Source: Acidobacteriota bacterium
GTDB lineage: Bacteria > Acidobacteriota > Terriglobia > Acidiferrales > UBA7541
Assembly (NCBI GenBank): GCA_013289695.1
Contig: JABCZK010000012.1
Location: 62,001 to 126,000, forward strand
Direction: 5' to 3'
DNA: 64,000 nucleotides
Shown here: piece by piece, positions 9,701 to 17,951 of the stretch
Layout: every line of letters starts with the position of its first letter
Position numbering within the stretch: position 1 is the stretch's first letter
Position numbers and translations under genes: made by a program
The notes under the pieces: model-generated
Database searches by the model: none
The model's input: the letters and a program-made list of their open reading frames with translations, nothing else
Told to the model about the DNA's origin: nothing

Positions 9701-10535
9701 CCGCAATGTGTGCGCCGCTGTTCGCCCCCTGAGTTGCGTCGTACATTGACGTATTGACCTGCAACTCCTGGATTGTTTCCACCGGAGGAGTGGGCAATCC
9801 CTGTCCGATTGCTCCAAAAACAGATGTGCTGGTTTGAATTGTGGCATCGACAAAGTTTTCGCCGGTACTCAGCACAAAACGATTGTCCAAAACCTGGCTT
9901 GAAGAGTTTCCGTTGAAAATGTTATTGGCATTAATACCGTTGAAAGAGAAGCTGTTGCTGGTGGAGCGCTGGCCATTGGCAAAGACGTTTTGGTTGCCCA
10001 AGCCGGCGCCCGTACCGGAACCGCCAAGAAGATCAGCGTTCACCCCTGGAGCCAGAATCGCCAGCTGCGTGAAGCTGCCGGTTCCAAGCGGAAGCGATTC
10101 AATTTCGTCGGGACCTAGGGTGTAGCCGTTCGTCGTGTCTGTTTGATTCAGCAGTGGGGTAGCGTTCACTGTAACGCTGGAAGTGACTGCACCTGGCTGG
10201 AGCCGCGCGTTCACCGTAGCTGTGCGGTTCCCCTGCACGATGATCTCGGGATAGTTTTCCGTCTTAAATCCGTTCCTGGAAAACGTCACCTCGTATGTGC
10301 CGATGGGAAGATCGGGAATCTGGAATGATCCGTCAGCCTTGGTCTCAGCGGTGACGGTGAGGTTCGTGGCTGTGTTGCGGGCTTTGACTGCTACGTTTTG
10401 CAGGACCCCGCCGCTGGAGTCTGTGACTGTGCCGTCGATCCAGCCCAAGGTCTGCTGCGCAAACGTCGAACCATGACCAAGAACCACAAACAGAAATGCG
10501 ATGACACACCCAACCCGCACGAAATTCAATTTCAT
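6792..10535 (-). CDS. Giant TonB-dependent receptor, Oar-like
   Basis: A 1247-residue outer-membrane protein. It has a signal peptide (residues 1-26, ending in STFAQQ), a carboxypeptidase-regulatory-like beta-sandwich at about 28-115 (GWIDGTVTDSSGGVL, then ADGSFQIPDLPIGTYEV), a TonB plug and a long beta-barrel ending in Phe (QFALHLMF), the usual outer-membrane insertion signal. This architecture is greatly expanded in Acidobacteriota and is used for uptake of large or complex substrates. The start is ATG 10535 with GAGGTG upstream, not the longer frame to 10637. The companion gene downstream encodes a secreted nuclease, which hints at nucleic-acid breakdown products as substrate, but that is inference. 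Confidence 0.93.
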   Translation of the reverse strand: MKLNFVRVGCVIAFLFVVLGHGSTFAQQTLGWIDGTVTDSSGGVLQNVAVKARNTATNLTVTAETKADGSFQIPDLPIGTYEVTFSRNGFKTENYPEIIVQGNRTATVNARLQPGAVTSSVTVNATPLLNQTDTTNGYTLGPDEIESLPLGTGSFTQLAILAPGVNADLLGGSGTGAGLGNQNVFANGQRSTSNSFSFNGINANNIFNGNSSSQVLDNRFVLSTGENFVDATIQTSTSVFGAIGQGLPTPPVETIQELQVNTSMYDATQGANSGAHIAVSTRSGTNDYHGQVYGYFQNTIFNSADFFRKEDTSIPAVPAIHYNKFGGTFGGPIRKDKMFFFASYQGLRDSDQLNATSKINVPTTLTSDRSAAGLAAVANVDFGTNILPSQVTQQAVNILSAKLPNGNFVIPNPVLPCTPTDCSTVSSVGHNVALQDTSRFTADQVNGNVDYEFSPKDRLAVKYFYQRDPNTSPFAQSSLEGFPQTLNAGAQTVSIENTTVLTPNLTWEQRGGFIREVAYANTAQALTPQAAGINVFGNPLFPGIQINNFAGNIDPNGGSLTIGSNSPFANAGAFQNQWEGDTNLIWVHGRQTISTGLNWDYTQLNIINKNNQAAKLAFNDFPSFLLGDLRTGEENTAFFNGASNRYYRSNQAGVFVSDAFKVSHNLTVTAGLRWDWDGPLTEKDGLLTNFSPQNYSFDLATDTITNIGLVVAGNNKTFPTPGISNSTLTGRQWGFAPRIGIAWSPSVLTNFVVRAGFGMYYDRGEFFTEFSPGAGNGFNGPFGVTLAPPFVVPCVPKASANPIPNCGPGANTPTIANPFGTAAPPAPPNNLSQVEALLPNLTELENGASPFLFGGYDPKNSIPYSENWTVDLQWQPINTLLLDLGYVGNRGVHGTIPLPFNQPLTATATNPVNGQTSSYGYNAGPLEVFNTSTGGNTDLRVPFVGYSPNSVFYEAVGISNYNALQFQVTKRLSHGLQISGSYTYSHSLDEQSGTSLFFNGNDPRNLRSAYGNSDFDRTHVLAISYIYSFPTIAHATGLLNQVANGWGISGITVAQSGQPYSVIDFSGGAGSLAFSTNDFVTNPIIGLAPGFTPKTALLQGTTGVNGNNPVLNQNAFLPLLIPPGTDGVPLDDPFESAFSNSGRNIFRGPFQTRFDFSVTKNFKLTERFGLRFDAQIFNLFNHPSFDTPFNNPSFNPFFANPPTYSSACFPATGAYQCPPGGSGGTLGVIQNSIGSPRFMQFALHLMF

Positions 10536-10938
10536 TACACACCTCAGGCAAAGGAATGGCGGGCTCGAGTGGGGAGCATGAGGATTACGAAAGCGATTGT
10601 GACGAACTTCCACCCAAAAAACCGAACCCAAAATCACGCTGCAAGAGGTTTAAGGGACACTCATGAATCGCGGAAGAATACGTTGTCAAAATTGGATTAA
10701 AGGGTCATCCGGCGGCTGGCCGACCCCCATATTCCTAGCGCCTTCCGTCGAGCGCCGTGAACGCGGGCGGGCGGGACACCCTTCCGCACCAGCCAAATGA
10801 ACGCAGTCAAATTTTCAGGTGGGCTGATTAGATGACGTTGTCGGTTCCTTGCTCCGAGTAGACTTGGTAGCGTCAGGAACCAAGGCCTGCCTGCCGCAGG
10901 CAAGCTCGGAAGAAAGGAGCCGAGTCCGCCGCGGCGGA
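10536..10938. other. Gap between TonB receptor and IS110 remnant
   Basis: No gene is seen. A TTGACA box on the minus strand (TGTCAA at 10684-10689) could be the receptor promoter, but the hexamer 17 bases on (TCATGA) is poor. A GCCTGC..GCAGGC hairpin around 10887-10903 resembles the one at 5409-5430. The segment just before 10939 may include the left flank of the IS110 remnant. Confidence 0.5.
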
Positions 10939-11400
10939 ATGATTATAGGATGTGATTTTCACACGCGCTACCAAACGATCGCGGTGCTGGACGAGGCTAC
11001 TGGGGAGTGGACCGAGCGGCGGTTGGATCACCAGACGGGAGAAGCCGACGCGTTCTACCGGAATTTGCAGGGTTCGGTGCGCGTGGGGATCGAAGCCACC
11101 GGGCCGATTTGCTGGTTCGCACGTTTGCTCGCGGAACTGGGCCACGAACTTTGGATCGGCGACGCCGCCAAGATTCGCGCCAGTGAAGTGCGCAAACAGA
11201 AAACCGATGAGCGCGACGCCCGGCTCATTCTCGATCTGTTGCTGACGAAACGCTTCCCGAGGATCTCGGGTTCCCACAGCAGCCGAACGCGACTTGCGGC
11301 AGTTGCTTTGGCATCGTCACAAGCTGGTGCGCCTGCGCACGCTGTTGGGCAACCAGCTGCTCGCCGCTCGCACCCGAGAAGTGTCCCTTGACAGAGCCGA
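10939..11400 (+). mobile_element. Truncated, frameshifted IS110-family transposase remnant
   Basis: Starting at ATG 10939 the translation MIIGCDFHTRYQTIAVLD, then RVGIEATGP and RKQKTDERDARLILDLL, matches the N-terminal DEDD (RuvC-like) catalytic domain of IS110 transposases. After KRFPRI the frame breaks near 11268: the expected continuation (VPTAAERDLRQLLWHRHKLVRLRTLLGNQL) is found in the +1 frame from about 11270. A single extra base explains this. Homology then stops near 11365-11400, so the C-terminal transposase_20 domain with its Ser motif is missing. It is a dead element of about 150 codons out of roughly 340-400. No partner copy or ends were found in the window; 11401-11526 holds nothing recognisable. 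Confidence 0.85.
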
Positions 11401-11526
11401 CGACGTCATAGAGGGTGGCCCACCCGCCAGTTTTTTATCGGCGAAAAAATCCAGAAGCAAAACTGAACAGTTTTTCTGCGTCGAGCCCGTGGCCTCCGCG
11501 CCTGGCAAATATTTTGGAGCAGTGTG

Positions 11527-13152
11527 CTACTGCGCCGCGAGCAGGGCGGCCCAGAATGCGGATTTGTGGTTGGTGGCGAAAGTTGTCTCCTGCATCGGCG
11601 ACGGCGGTACTAGCGACTGGAAATTGCCCTCGAGCGAGTTGAATTGCTGCCATGTCGGCAGGCCCGAACCATTGGGCGTGCCGGATTTGGCGAAATTGGT
11701 CCAGTAGTGCTGCATGCTGCTGGAAAGCTGGAGCTGCTGCGCGCTGAGCGGTGGCCGCGGCACGGTAATCGGCAAATTGAAAAGGTACTGAAGCTCAGAA
11801 GCGTGAGCCGCGCCATAAGGGAAAGTGACGGGAGGCAAGAAATCCTGCGGCGCGTTTTCGTCGTTGAATTCAAAAGTGGAAAGCGGAACGAACTGGGACA
11901 TGGACAAGTCCGCGCCATAGGCGGGGCAGGCAAAGACCACATCGGTCCCAGCGGCGGCGAAAGCCAGATCGGCGGACGGAAAACTGGCCAGGGGATATTC
12001 CGCGGCGACGAACGGAGCGGCGTGCCCGACCAGAGAAGCGAGCGCCGCTTCATAAGCCGTCTCATTGTTGCCGATAGGCCCGATGGTGAGGTCGAAATCG
12101 AGCGCCGTGAACAGCCGCCACTCGTCGTGATTGCTGCCCTGGATGATCGGGACGTGGTGGAACTGGCCGGTAGCGAGAGCGGTGCCCAGCGAGAGCGGAA
12201 GAAATTCGCCGTCAATATTGGGCGTATAGCCTGCGGGATTTTCATTCGCCAGAATCGTGCTCACCGGGAGCGCGCGCAGACACGCGGCAGTCTGACTGCT
12301 GCATCCGGCGGCGGTGGCGAAGGCGGTTCCGGCGGCCTCGGCGGTAGCGAGCGTCTGCGTAGTCAACTGATAGGCGCCGCTTTCGATGATGGCTTTGTGA
12401 AACAAGTTGGCGGATAAGGGTGAAGCGAGTTGCGAGAAGACGCTGAGGCCGCCGGCGGATTCGCCGAAGATGGTGACGTTCTGCGGGTCGCCGCCGAAAA
12501 ACTCGATATTGTCGCGAACCCAGCGCAGCGCCAGTTGCTGATCCATCAGGCCATAATCACCGGCGGAGTTGGGGTCAACATCACGGTCGTGATCGGGATC
12601 GGTTTTTTCCGCGGCGAAGGCCGGATGCGCCAGAAAGCCGAGAGCGCCCAGGCGATAGTTGATAGTGACGACGATGACGCTGTCCTTCACGAACGCGGTC
12701 GGATCGTAGTCGTTGCTCTCCCCATCGATCAGCGCGCCTCCATGGATCCAAACCATTACGGGGCGCGGCTCGCCTATCCCGCCGCCATTCGACTCCGGAG
12801 TGAACACGTTGAGGAACAGGCAGTCTTCCGTGGTGGAGGCGATGCCAAAGGGCGAAGCCGTTTGCGGGCAATGATTGGCGAAATGGATGGCGTCGAGCGT
12901 CTGGAACCAGGGAGCGTGCGGCACGGGCGGGCGCCAGCGAAGATTGGCGACGGGCGGGGCGGCGTAGGGAATGCCCAGGAATTCGCGGACGCCCGCGGAA
13001 GTCACCGTGCCGCGGACCAGGCCGCTGAAGGTGAAGGCCAGTGGATTGGCGACCTGTGCGAGCGAATCGGCAGGCATGCTGGAAGGCATCGCCGCAGCCG
13101 CGAGTATCAACAGCACTGCTACTTTGAATTGGCGCTGGTTATGAAAGGCCAT
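11527..13152 (-). CDS. Secreted type-B carboxylesterase
   Basis: A 541-residue alpha/beta-hydrolase of the carboxylesterase/para-nitrobenzyl esterase family, which hydrolyses ester bonds of small or aromatic esters. The nucleophile Ser232 lies in FGESAGG; the oxyanion-hole segment is VWIHGGALIDGES; EDCLFLNVFTP is the family signature near residue 110; the likely catalytic His is in PYGAAHASEL near residue 450. A signal peptide (VAVLLILAAAAMPSSMPA) indicates export to the periplasm or beyond. ATG 13152 is supported by GGAGG seven bases upstream. It stands alone, 127 bases after the IS110 remnant. The natural substrate cannot be told from sequence. Confidence 0.92.
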   Translation of the reverse strand: MAFHNQRQFKVAVLLILAAAAMPSSMPADSLAQVANPLAFTFSGLVRGTVTSAGVREFLGIPYAAPPVANLRWRPPVPHAPWFQTLDAIHFANHCPQTASPFGIASTTEDCLFLNVFTPESNGGGIGEPRPVMVWIHGGALIDGESNDYDPTAFVKDSVIVVTINYRLGALGFLAHPAFAAEKTDPDHDRDVDPNSAGDYGLMDQQLALRWVRDNIEFFGGDPQNVTIFGESAGGLSVFSQLASPLSANLFHKAIIESGAYQLTTQTLATAEAAGTAFATAAGCSSQTAACLRALPVSTILANENPAGYTPNIDGEFLPLSLGTALATGQFHHVPIIQGSNHDEWRLFTALDFDLTIGPIGNNETAYEAALASLVGHAAPFVAAEYPLASFPSADLAFAAAGTDVVFACPAYGADLSMSQFVPLSTFEFNDENAPQDFLPPVTFPYGAAHASELQYLFNLPITVPRPPLSAQQLQLSSSMQHYWTNFAKSGTPNGSGLPTWQQFNSLEGNFQSLVPPSPMQETTFATNHKSAFWAALLAAQ

Positions 13153-13211
13153 CGGAACCTCCAGGGTGTGACGAATCCACGACCCTTCGCGGCAGAAACT
13201 AAAATAGTGTG

Positions 13212-13240
13212 TGTTTAAAACATTTGTGGGTAACTGTCAA
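13212..13240 (-). promoter_or_regulatory. Promoter of the carboxylesterase gene
   Basis: Read on the minus strand, TTGACA (plus-strand TGTCAA at 13235-13240), a 17-base spacer and TAAACA (13212-13217) lie about 60 bases before the ATG at 13152. A perfect -35 box and correct spacing make this a good sigma70-type candidate. Confidence 0.6.
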
Positions 13241-13304
13241 GAAAAAAGGAACCAAAGAGATTCTCCAGGGTCCAGGACGATCGTGACGAGTTTCCTGCTT
13301 CGAG

Positions 13305-13420
13305 GGCGGGTGGCCAAGCCTTTCAGGCCACCGGAACCGACGCCTTTGAATTTCCGGGTGCCGCATCCTGCGCTTTTTGAAGCGTGCGGGTTTAGACGCA
13401 GCGTCGCTCCAGGCTTCTCG
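13305..13420. repeat. Degenerate palindromic repeat related to the 5.5-kb tandem array
   Basis: GGCGGGTGGCCAAGCC, CAGGCCACCGGAACCGACGC and TTGAATTTCCGGGTG match, in reverse orientation, two units of the array at 5500-5610. The 689-base gap 13153-13841 otherwise shows only the promoters listed and unrecognised AT/GC-mixed sequence. I saw no T-box or other aminoacyl-tRNA synthetase leader in front of valS. Confidence 0.55.
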
Positions 13421-13746
13421 TGGAACTCCTGCCTGGCTCCCTGCTCGAATTTTCGCCTATCGCCGCTGGAGGTTGGCGCGCAGCCAGCCGGCGAAAGCGG
13501 ATTCATCGGGGGTGTTCGCCGTTCGCGGGTCGCGAATCACGCCCGCTCTCTCAGTACTGGTTACTTCCCCGCGCCTCTCCATCCGTAAACCTACTAGGTA
13601 TTTCTACGCACGCGTCCGCCTCCGCGCCATTTCTAATCTACCGTGCGGCGATTAAAAATCAGGCCTAACTCCATGAAAACAAACAGAAGCGACCCATTCT
13701 AATCGATAGTCGTTTCTCCGTTTTCGGGCCCCGCCTGCGCCCTGCG

Positions 13747-13776
13747 TTGACGGCTTGCGTCCCTGCCCCTTATATT
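13747..13776 (+). promoter_or_regulatory. Promoter of valS
   Basis: TTGACG at 13747-13752, an 18-base spacer and TATATT at 13771-13776 give a near-consensus promoter about 60 bases ahead of the valS ATG. No attenuator-like hairpin is evident between the predicted start site and the gene. Confidence 0.6.
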
Positions 13777-13841
13777 CATTGATTCCCTTTCGCAGTAACG
13801 GCGCAGTGTAGCTGCAAAGTCAATTTCACTATGGGGAGCAG

Positions 13842-16646
13842 ATGGCGCGAGAAATTCCGAAAGCGTACGAGCCGCAGGAAATTGAGGAGCGCTGGGCCAA
13901 GGCCTGGTTCGACGAGAAATTATTTCGCGCAGAAAATTCCGGAACCCCGGATGTGCCGAGCGACCAGCAGCCGCGTTTTTCGATTGCCCTGCCGCCGCCG
14001 AACGTCACCGGCTCGATTCATATCGGGCACATGCTGGAGCACACGCAGATTGACATGCTGGTGCGCTGGCATCGCATGCGCGGCGAACGGACTTTGTGGC
14101 TGCCGGGAATGGATCACGCCGGGATTGCGACGCAATTTGTCGTGGAAAGAATGCTGGCGAAGGAAGGAATCAGCCGCAAGGAATTGGGGCGCGAGGAATT
14201 CGAGCGCCGCGTATGGAAATGGAAGGCGGAAAGCGGCGGAGTGATCAAGCAGCAGATGATTCGCCTCGGCGCTTCGTGCGACTGGACGCGCGAGCGATTC
14301 ACGCTGGAGCCGTCGCTGTACCGCGCCGTGCTGGAAGCGTTTCTGCGGCTGTACCGCGAAGGATTGATTTATCGCGGGCGGTACATGGTGAATTGGTGCC
14401 CGCGCTGCCAGACGGCGATTAGTGACCTGGAAGTGGCGCACAACGAGCGTGTCGGAAATTTGTGGTTCATTCGCTATCCCGTTGCGGGCTCGGTTGCGCA
14501 GGAATATCTAGTGGTGGCGACGACGCGGCCGGAAACGATGCTCGGCGATACGGCGGTGGCGGTGCATCCGGAGGATGAGCGTTACCGCCATCTGGTGGGG
14601 AAAAAAGCGCTGCTGCCGTTGATGAATCGCGAGATCCCGATTATCGCGGACGAGTACGTGGACCGCGAGTTCGGCGCCGGCGTGGTGAAAATTACTCCGG
14701 CGCACGATCCGAACGATTTCGAAGTCGGCAAGCGGCATAACCTCGCGCAAACGGATGTGATGACCGACGACGCGCACATGAACGAAGCTGCGGGAAAATA
14801 TGCCGGCCTCGATCGCTTCGTAGCGCGGGCGCGGGTAATTGCGGACCTGGAAGAACTCGGGTTGATGGATCACATTGCCGAGCACACGCATTCGGTCGGG
14901 ACTTGCGACCGCTGCAAGGCGATTGTGGAGCCGCGCGTTTCGACGCAGTGGTTCATGAAGATGAAGCCGCTGGCGGAGGACGCGAAGAAGGCCGTGACGG
15001 GCGCGTTCGGGACGGCGGCGGAAATTGAAGTGGTGCCGGACAATCAGCGCACGATTTTGCTGCAGTGGTTCGAAAATATTCGCGATTGGTGCATCTCGCG
15101 GCAGCTTTGGTGGGGGCATCGCATTCCGATATGGCATTGCGCGGACTGCAGCGAGATGATTCCGGCGACGGATTCGAGCGTGGAAATTGTCGATGGACAC
15201 GCGCGGGCGGCGGGCGTGCCGACGAAATGTCCGAAGTGCGGCGCGGGCGGTGGCAAATTGACGCAGGATCCGGATGTGCTGGATACCTGGTTCAGTTCGG
15301 CACTGTGGCCCTTTTCGACTTTGGGCTGGCCGGACGCGACGGCTGATTTGCGATCGTTTTATCCGAATAGCTTGCTGATCAGCGGGTACGACATTTTATT
15401 TTTCTGGGATTCACGGATGATCATGATGGGGCTGCACCTTTCGGGCGGCGCCACCGAAGCTGAGCGAATTCCCTTCCGCCGGTTGTACCTGCATTCTTTG
15501 GTGCGGACTGCGGAAGGCGCGAAGATGTCGAAGACCAAGGGCACGGGCGTGGATCCGTTGGAGCTGACGCAGAAATTCGGGACCGACGCGCTGCGTTACA
15601 TGCTGGCGAGTATGTCCGCGCCGGGGACGGACATCGCGCTCGCCGAGGACCGGATTCTGGGCGCGCGGGCATTCGCAAACAAGATTTGGAATGCGGCGCG
15701 GTTCTTATTTATGAATTTGGAGAAGGCGGAGGCTGCAGCGGGTTTTACTTTGGAGGAATTGGCGGCTCCGGCCGTGCGCGCTGCGGCACCTCATGCGGTG
15801 AAGGGCGAAGGCGAGTTGGTGCATCGCTGGATTTTTTCGCGCCTGGCGGCGACTGCCGGAGAGGTGAGCAAGGCGCTGGACGAATTTCGTTTTCATGAGG
15901 CTTGCCAGACGATCTATCACTTTTTTTGGGGCGATTTCTGCGATTGGTACATAGAGTGGGTGAAGCCGCAGCTTTCGTCGGCGGATCGCGAAGTGGCGCT
16001 CGCCGCGTGGCGGAATATTTTCGCAGTGCTGGATGCGGCGCTGCGCATGTTGCATCCGGTGATGCCGTTTTTGACTGAAGAGCTGTGGCACAAATTGCCG
16101 CAGCCCGCGGGGGCGCGCTCCGTTGCGCTGGACCGGTTTCCTTCAAGGTGTGAAGACTGGATCGATGCCGGCGCGGACGGCGATATGGGATTGATCCAGG
16201 AAATTATTGCCGCGGCGCGGAACATTCGCGCGGAGATGAAGGTGGACCAGAAGAAGAAAGTCGCGGCGGTTTTTTTTACAAAGGACGCTGCGGTTCGGAA
16301 GTCGGTGGATTCGAACCTGGAGCCTTTACTGCGGTTGGCGAATCTTTCCGGGCTGCAGATTTCCGCGGGGTATCTGGATGCGACGGGAGCGGCGGTGCGT
16401 TCGACTGCGCGATTTGATTTGCGCATTGGATACGACGAGGCAGTGGATAAACAGGTGGAAATTGCGCGATTGAAGAAGGAAATTGGACGACTGGCGAAGG
16501 ATATTGAATCGAAGCAGGCCCGGCTGGCGGATGAGACTTTTTTGAGCAAGGCCCCGGCGAAGATTGTGGAGGATTTGAAAGCTACGCTGGCGGGGCGGGA
16601 AATTGAATATCAGAAGCTGCTGGAACGTTTGAAGCTGCTGGACTAA
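13842..16646 (+). CDS. valS: Valyl-tRNA synthetase
   Basis: A class I aminoacyl-tRNA synthetase of 934 residues that charges tRNA-Val in the cytoplasm. The HIGH signature is H60-I-G-H63 in PPPNVTGSIHIGH, and the KMSKS-type loop is KMSKT at about 561-565 in GAKMSKTKGTGVDPLEL, which is the valine-specific context. The CP1 editing domain lies between (residues about 200-400, with TTRPETMLGDTAVAV). The anticodon-binding helices follow, and the C terminus carries the coiled-coil arm typical of ValRS (IARLKKEIGRLAKDIESK near 870-890). ATG 13842 is preceded by GGGGAGCAG. It appears monocistronic, with a repeat cluster on its 3' side. Confidence 0.98.
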   Translation: MAREIPKAYEPQEIEERWAKAWFDEKLFRAENSGTPDVPSDQQPRFSIALPPPNVTGSIHIGHMLEHTQIDMLVRWHRMRGERTLWLPGMDHAGIATQFVVERMLAKEGISRKELGREEFERRVWKWKAESGGVIKQQMIRLGASCDWTRERFTLEPSLYRAVLEAFLRLYREGLIYRGRYMVNWCPRCQTAISDLEVAHNERVGNLWFIRYPVAGSVAQEYLVVATTRPETMLGDTAVAVHPEDERYRHLVGKKALLPLMNREIPIIADEYVDREFGAGVVKITPAHDPNDFEVGKRHNLAQTDVMTDDAHMNEAAGKYAGLDRFVARARVIADLEELGLMDHIAEHTHSVGTCDRCKAIVEPRVSTQWFMKMKPLAEDAKKAVTGAFGTAAEIEVVPDNQRTILLQWFENIRDWCISRQLWWGHRIPIWHCADCSEMIPATDSSVEIVDGHARAAGVPTKCPKCGAGGGKLTQDPDVLDTWFSSALWPFSTLGWPDATADLRSFYPNSLLISGYDILFFWDSRMIMMGLHLSGGATEAERIPFRRLYLHSLVRTAEGAKMSKTKGTGVDPLELTQKFGTDALRYMLASMSAPGTDIALAEDRILGARAFANKIWNAARFLFMNLEKAEAAAGFTLEELAAPAVRAAAPHAVKGEGELVHRWIFSRLAATAGEVSKALDEFRFHEACQTIYHFFWGDFCDWYIEWVKPQLSSADREVALAAWRNIFAVLDAALRMLHPVMPFLTEELWHKLPQPAGARSVALDRFPSRCEDWIDAGADGDMGLIQEIIAAARNIRAEMKVDQKKKVAAVFFTKDAAVRKSVDSNLEPLLRLANLSGLQISAGYLDATGAAVRSTARFDLRIGYDEAVDKQVEIARLKKEIGRLAKDIESKQARLADETFLSKAPAKIVEDLKATLAGREIEYQKLLERLKLLD

Positions 16647-16716
16647 CGCAGGCAGATCCCTCGATTGGTGCGAAATGCGGCACTGCGGGACGACGGCGTG
16701 TTGACAGATTGCGGCA

Positions 16717-16795
16717 GGCGAGGCAAGCCTCGCCTGTGCGTTTTGTTGCCGGACATTCAGTATCGATGAAAGCGGCGGCAAGCCGCCGTACTCCA
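16717..16795. repeat. Paired CAAG-loop hairpin repeat (copy 1)
   Basis: GGCGAGG-CAAG-CCTCGCC at 16717-16734 is followed by a spacer containing GTTTTGTTGCCGGACA and GATGAAAGC, then GCGGCGG-CAAG-CCGCCG and TACTCC at 16772-16794. The same order, spacer and ACTCC end recur at 22313, 33203 and 43637, and a compressed copy is at 30090. It fills the valS-birA gap. Confidence 0.85.
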
Positions 16796-16894
16796 AAATG
16801 CGCCGCGGCGGGCCGCGGAATTCGCTCCCCTCTCAAATTTCGCAACAGCCTACGAACATTCGGCGACCGACGGATTCTTTTACCCGCGCATGGC

Positions 16895-16923
16895 TTGTTC
16901 GCGCAGCTACGGTCGCGTATGCT
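16895..16923 (+). promoter_or_regulatory. Candidate birA-coaX promoter giving a near-leaderless mRNA
   Basis: TTGTTC at 16895-16900, a 17-base spacer and TATGCT at 16918-16923 place the transcription start near 16930, about five bases before ATG 16935. If right, the upstream ATG at 16890 cannot be used. Hexamers are moderate matches. Confidence 0.4.
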
Positions 16924-16934
16924 TTTTCATTCCT

Positions 16935-17951
16935 ATGGCTACTAGACGGATGGCTAATTTGCCGGGGACTACGGACCGGCGTTTGGACGCGTTGCTTACT
17001 TTGCTGGCTGAGAATTCGACGATCGTGATCAGCGGGGCGAAGATCGCGAAAGAAATTGGGGTGACGCGGCAGCAGGTGTGGCGCTGGATTGAGAAATTGC
17101 GCGAGCTCGGCGTGCGCGTGAAGGGTCATGCCGCGACCGGGTATCACATCGAGCGGGCGCCGGACATTTTGGCGGCGCAACTTTTGAGTCACCGATTGTA
17201 CGGTACGCCGTTTGCGCGGCGGATTTATCATTTTTTCAAAATTGATTCGACGAATACCGTGGCGATGCAGTTGGGCGAGCAGGGCGAGCCGCACGGAGCC
17301 GTGGTCCTCGCAGAAGAACAGACTGCCGGACGCGGACGCGCGGGGAGGAAATGGATTTCGGAGAAATCCGCAGGGATTCACTGCACCGTGTTACTGCGGC
17401 CGGCGATTCCTCCCGCGCATGCTCCATTGCTAACCCTGGTGGCGGGCCTGGCGGCGCGCGACGCGGCTGCGGAGGAACTGGACGCCGCGCCGGATATTCG
17501 CTGGCCGAACGACCTGCTGGTGCGCGGGCGAAAATTTTCGGGGATTCTGACGGAGATGCACGCGGAACCTGACCGCATGCACTACGCCGTCGTGGGCATC
17601 GGGATTAACGTGAACCAGACCAAGATGCCGCCAGGCCTCGAAGACATCGCAACTTCGCTGCGCATGGAGACGGGGAAAACACATTCGCGGCTGGAAGTAC
17701 TGATACGGTTGCTGCGCCACCTGGACCGCTACTACAATCAGTTCCTCAGCGAAGGTGCGACGCCGATGCTGCGGCGCTTCGCGGAAGTCTCCAGTTATTT
17801 TCAGGGGAAACGCGTGCGCATCACGACGGCGCGGGAAACTTTTACGGGAAGCACGGCGGGACTGGAGCCGAGCGGCGTGTTGCGCGTGCTGCGCGACGAC
17901 GGCGGCGGCATCGAGCTGGTGCTTTCCGGCGACGTGGCGGAGGCCGATTGA
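16935..17951 (+). CDS. birA: Bifunctional biotin--protein ligase / biotin operon repressor BirA
   Basis: This enzyme activates biotin to biotinyl-5'-AMP and transfers it to the biotin carboxyl carrier of acetyl-CoA carboxylase and related enzymes. The N-terminal winged helix-turn-helix (about residues 13-65, [23 protein letters not shown]) marks the repressor-type group II BirA. The ligase domain has STNTVA, the adenylate-binding loop GRGRAGRKW at about 132-140, and the C-terminal SH3-like domain ([15 protein letters not shown]). Length 338. ATG 16935 is chosen because the family begins close to the HTH and because of the promoter position; ATG 16950 is also possible. The stop overlaps the coaX start by one base (TGATG), so the two are translationally coupled. 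Confidence 0.93.
   Translation: MATRRMANLPGTTDRRLDALLTLLAENSTIVISGAKIAKEIGVTRQQVWRWIEKLRELGVRVKGHAATGYHIERAPDILAAQLLSHRLYGTPFARRIYHFFKIDSTNTVAMQLGEQGEPHGAVVLAEEQTAGRGRAGRKWISEKSAGIHCTVLLRPAIPPAHAPLLTLVAGLAARDAAAEELDAAPDIRWPNDLLVRGRKFSGILTEMHAEPDRMHYAVVGIGINVNQTKMPPGLEDIATSLRMETGKTHSRLEVLIRLLRHLDRYYNQFLSEGATPMLRRFAEVSSYFQGKRVRITTARETFTGSTAGLEPSGVLRVLRDDGGGIELVLSGDVAEAD

Noticed and set aside
13153-13841. T-box or other riboswitch upstream of valS
   Set aside because: No conserved T-box sequence, specifier-loop hairpin or antiterminator/terminator pair could be seen, and such leaders are rare for valS outside Firmicutes.
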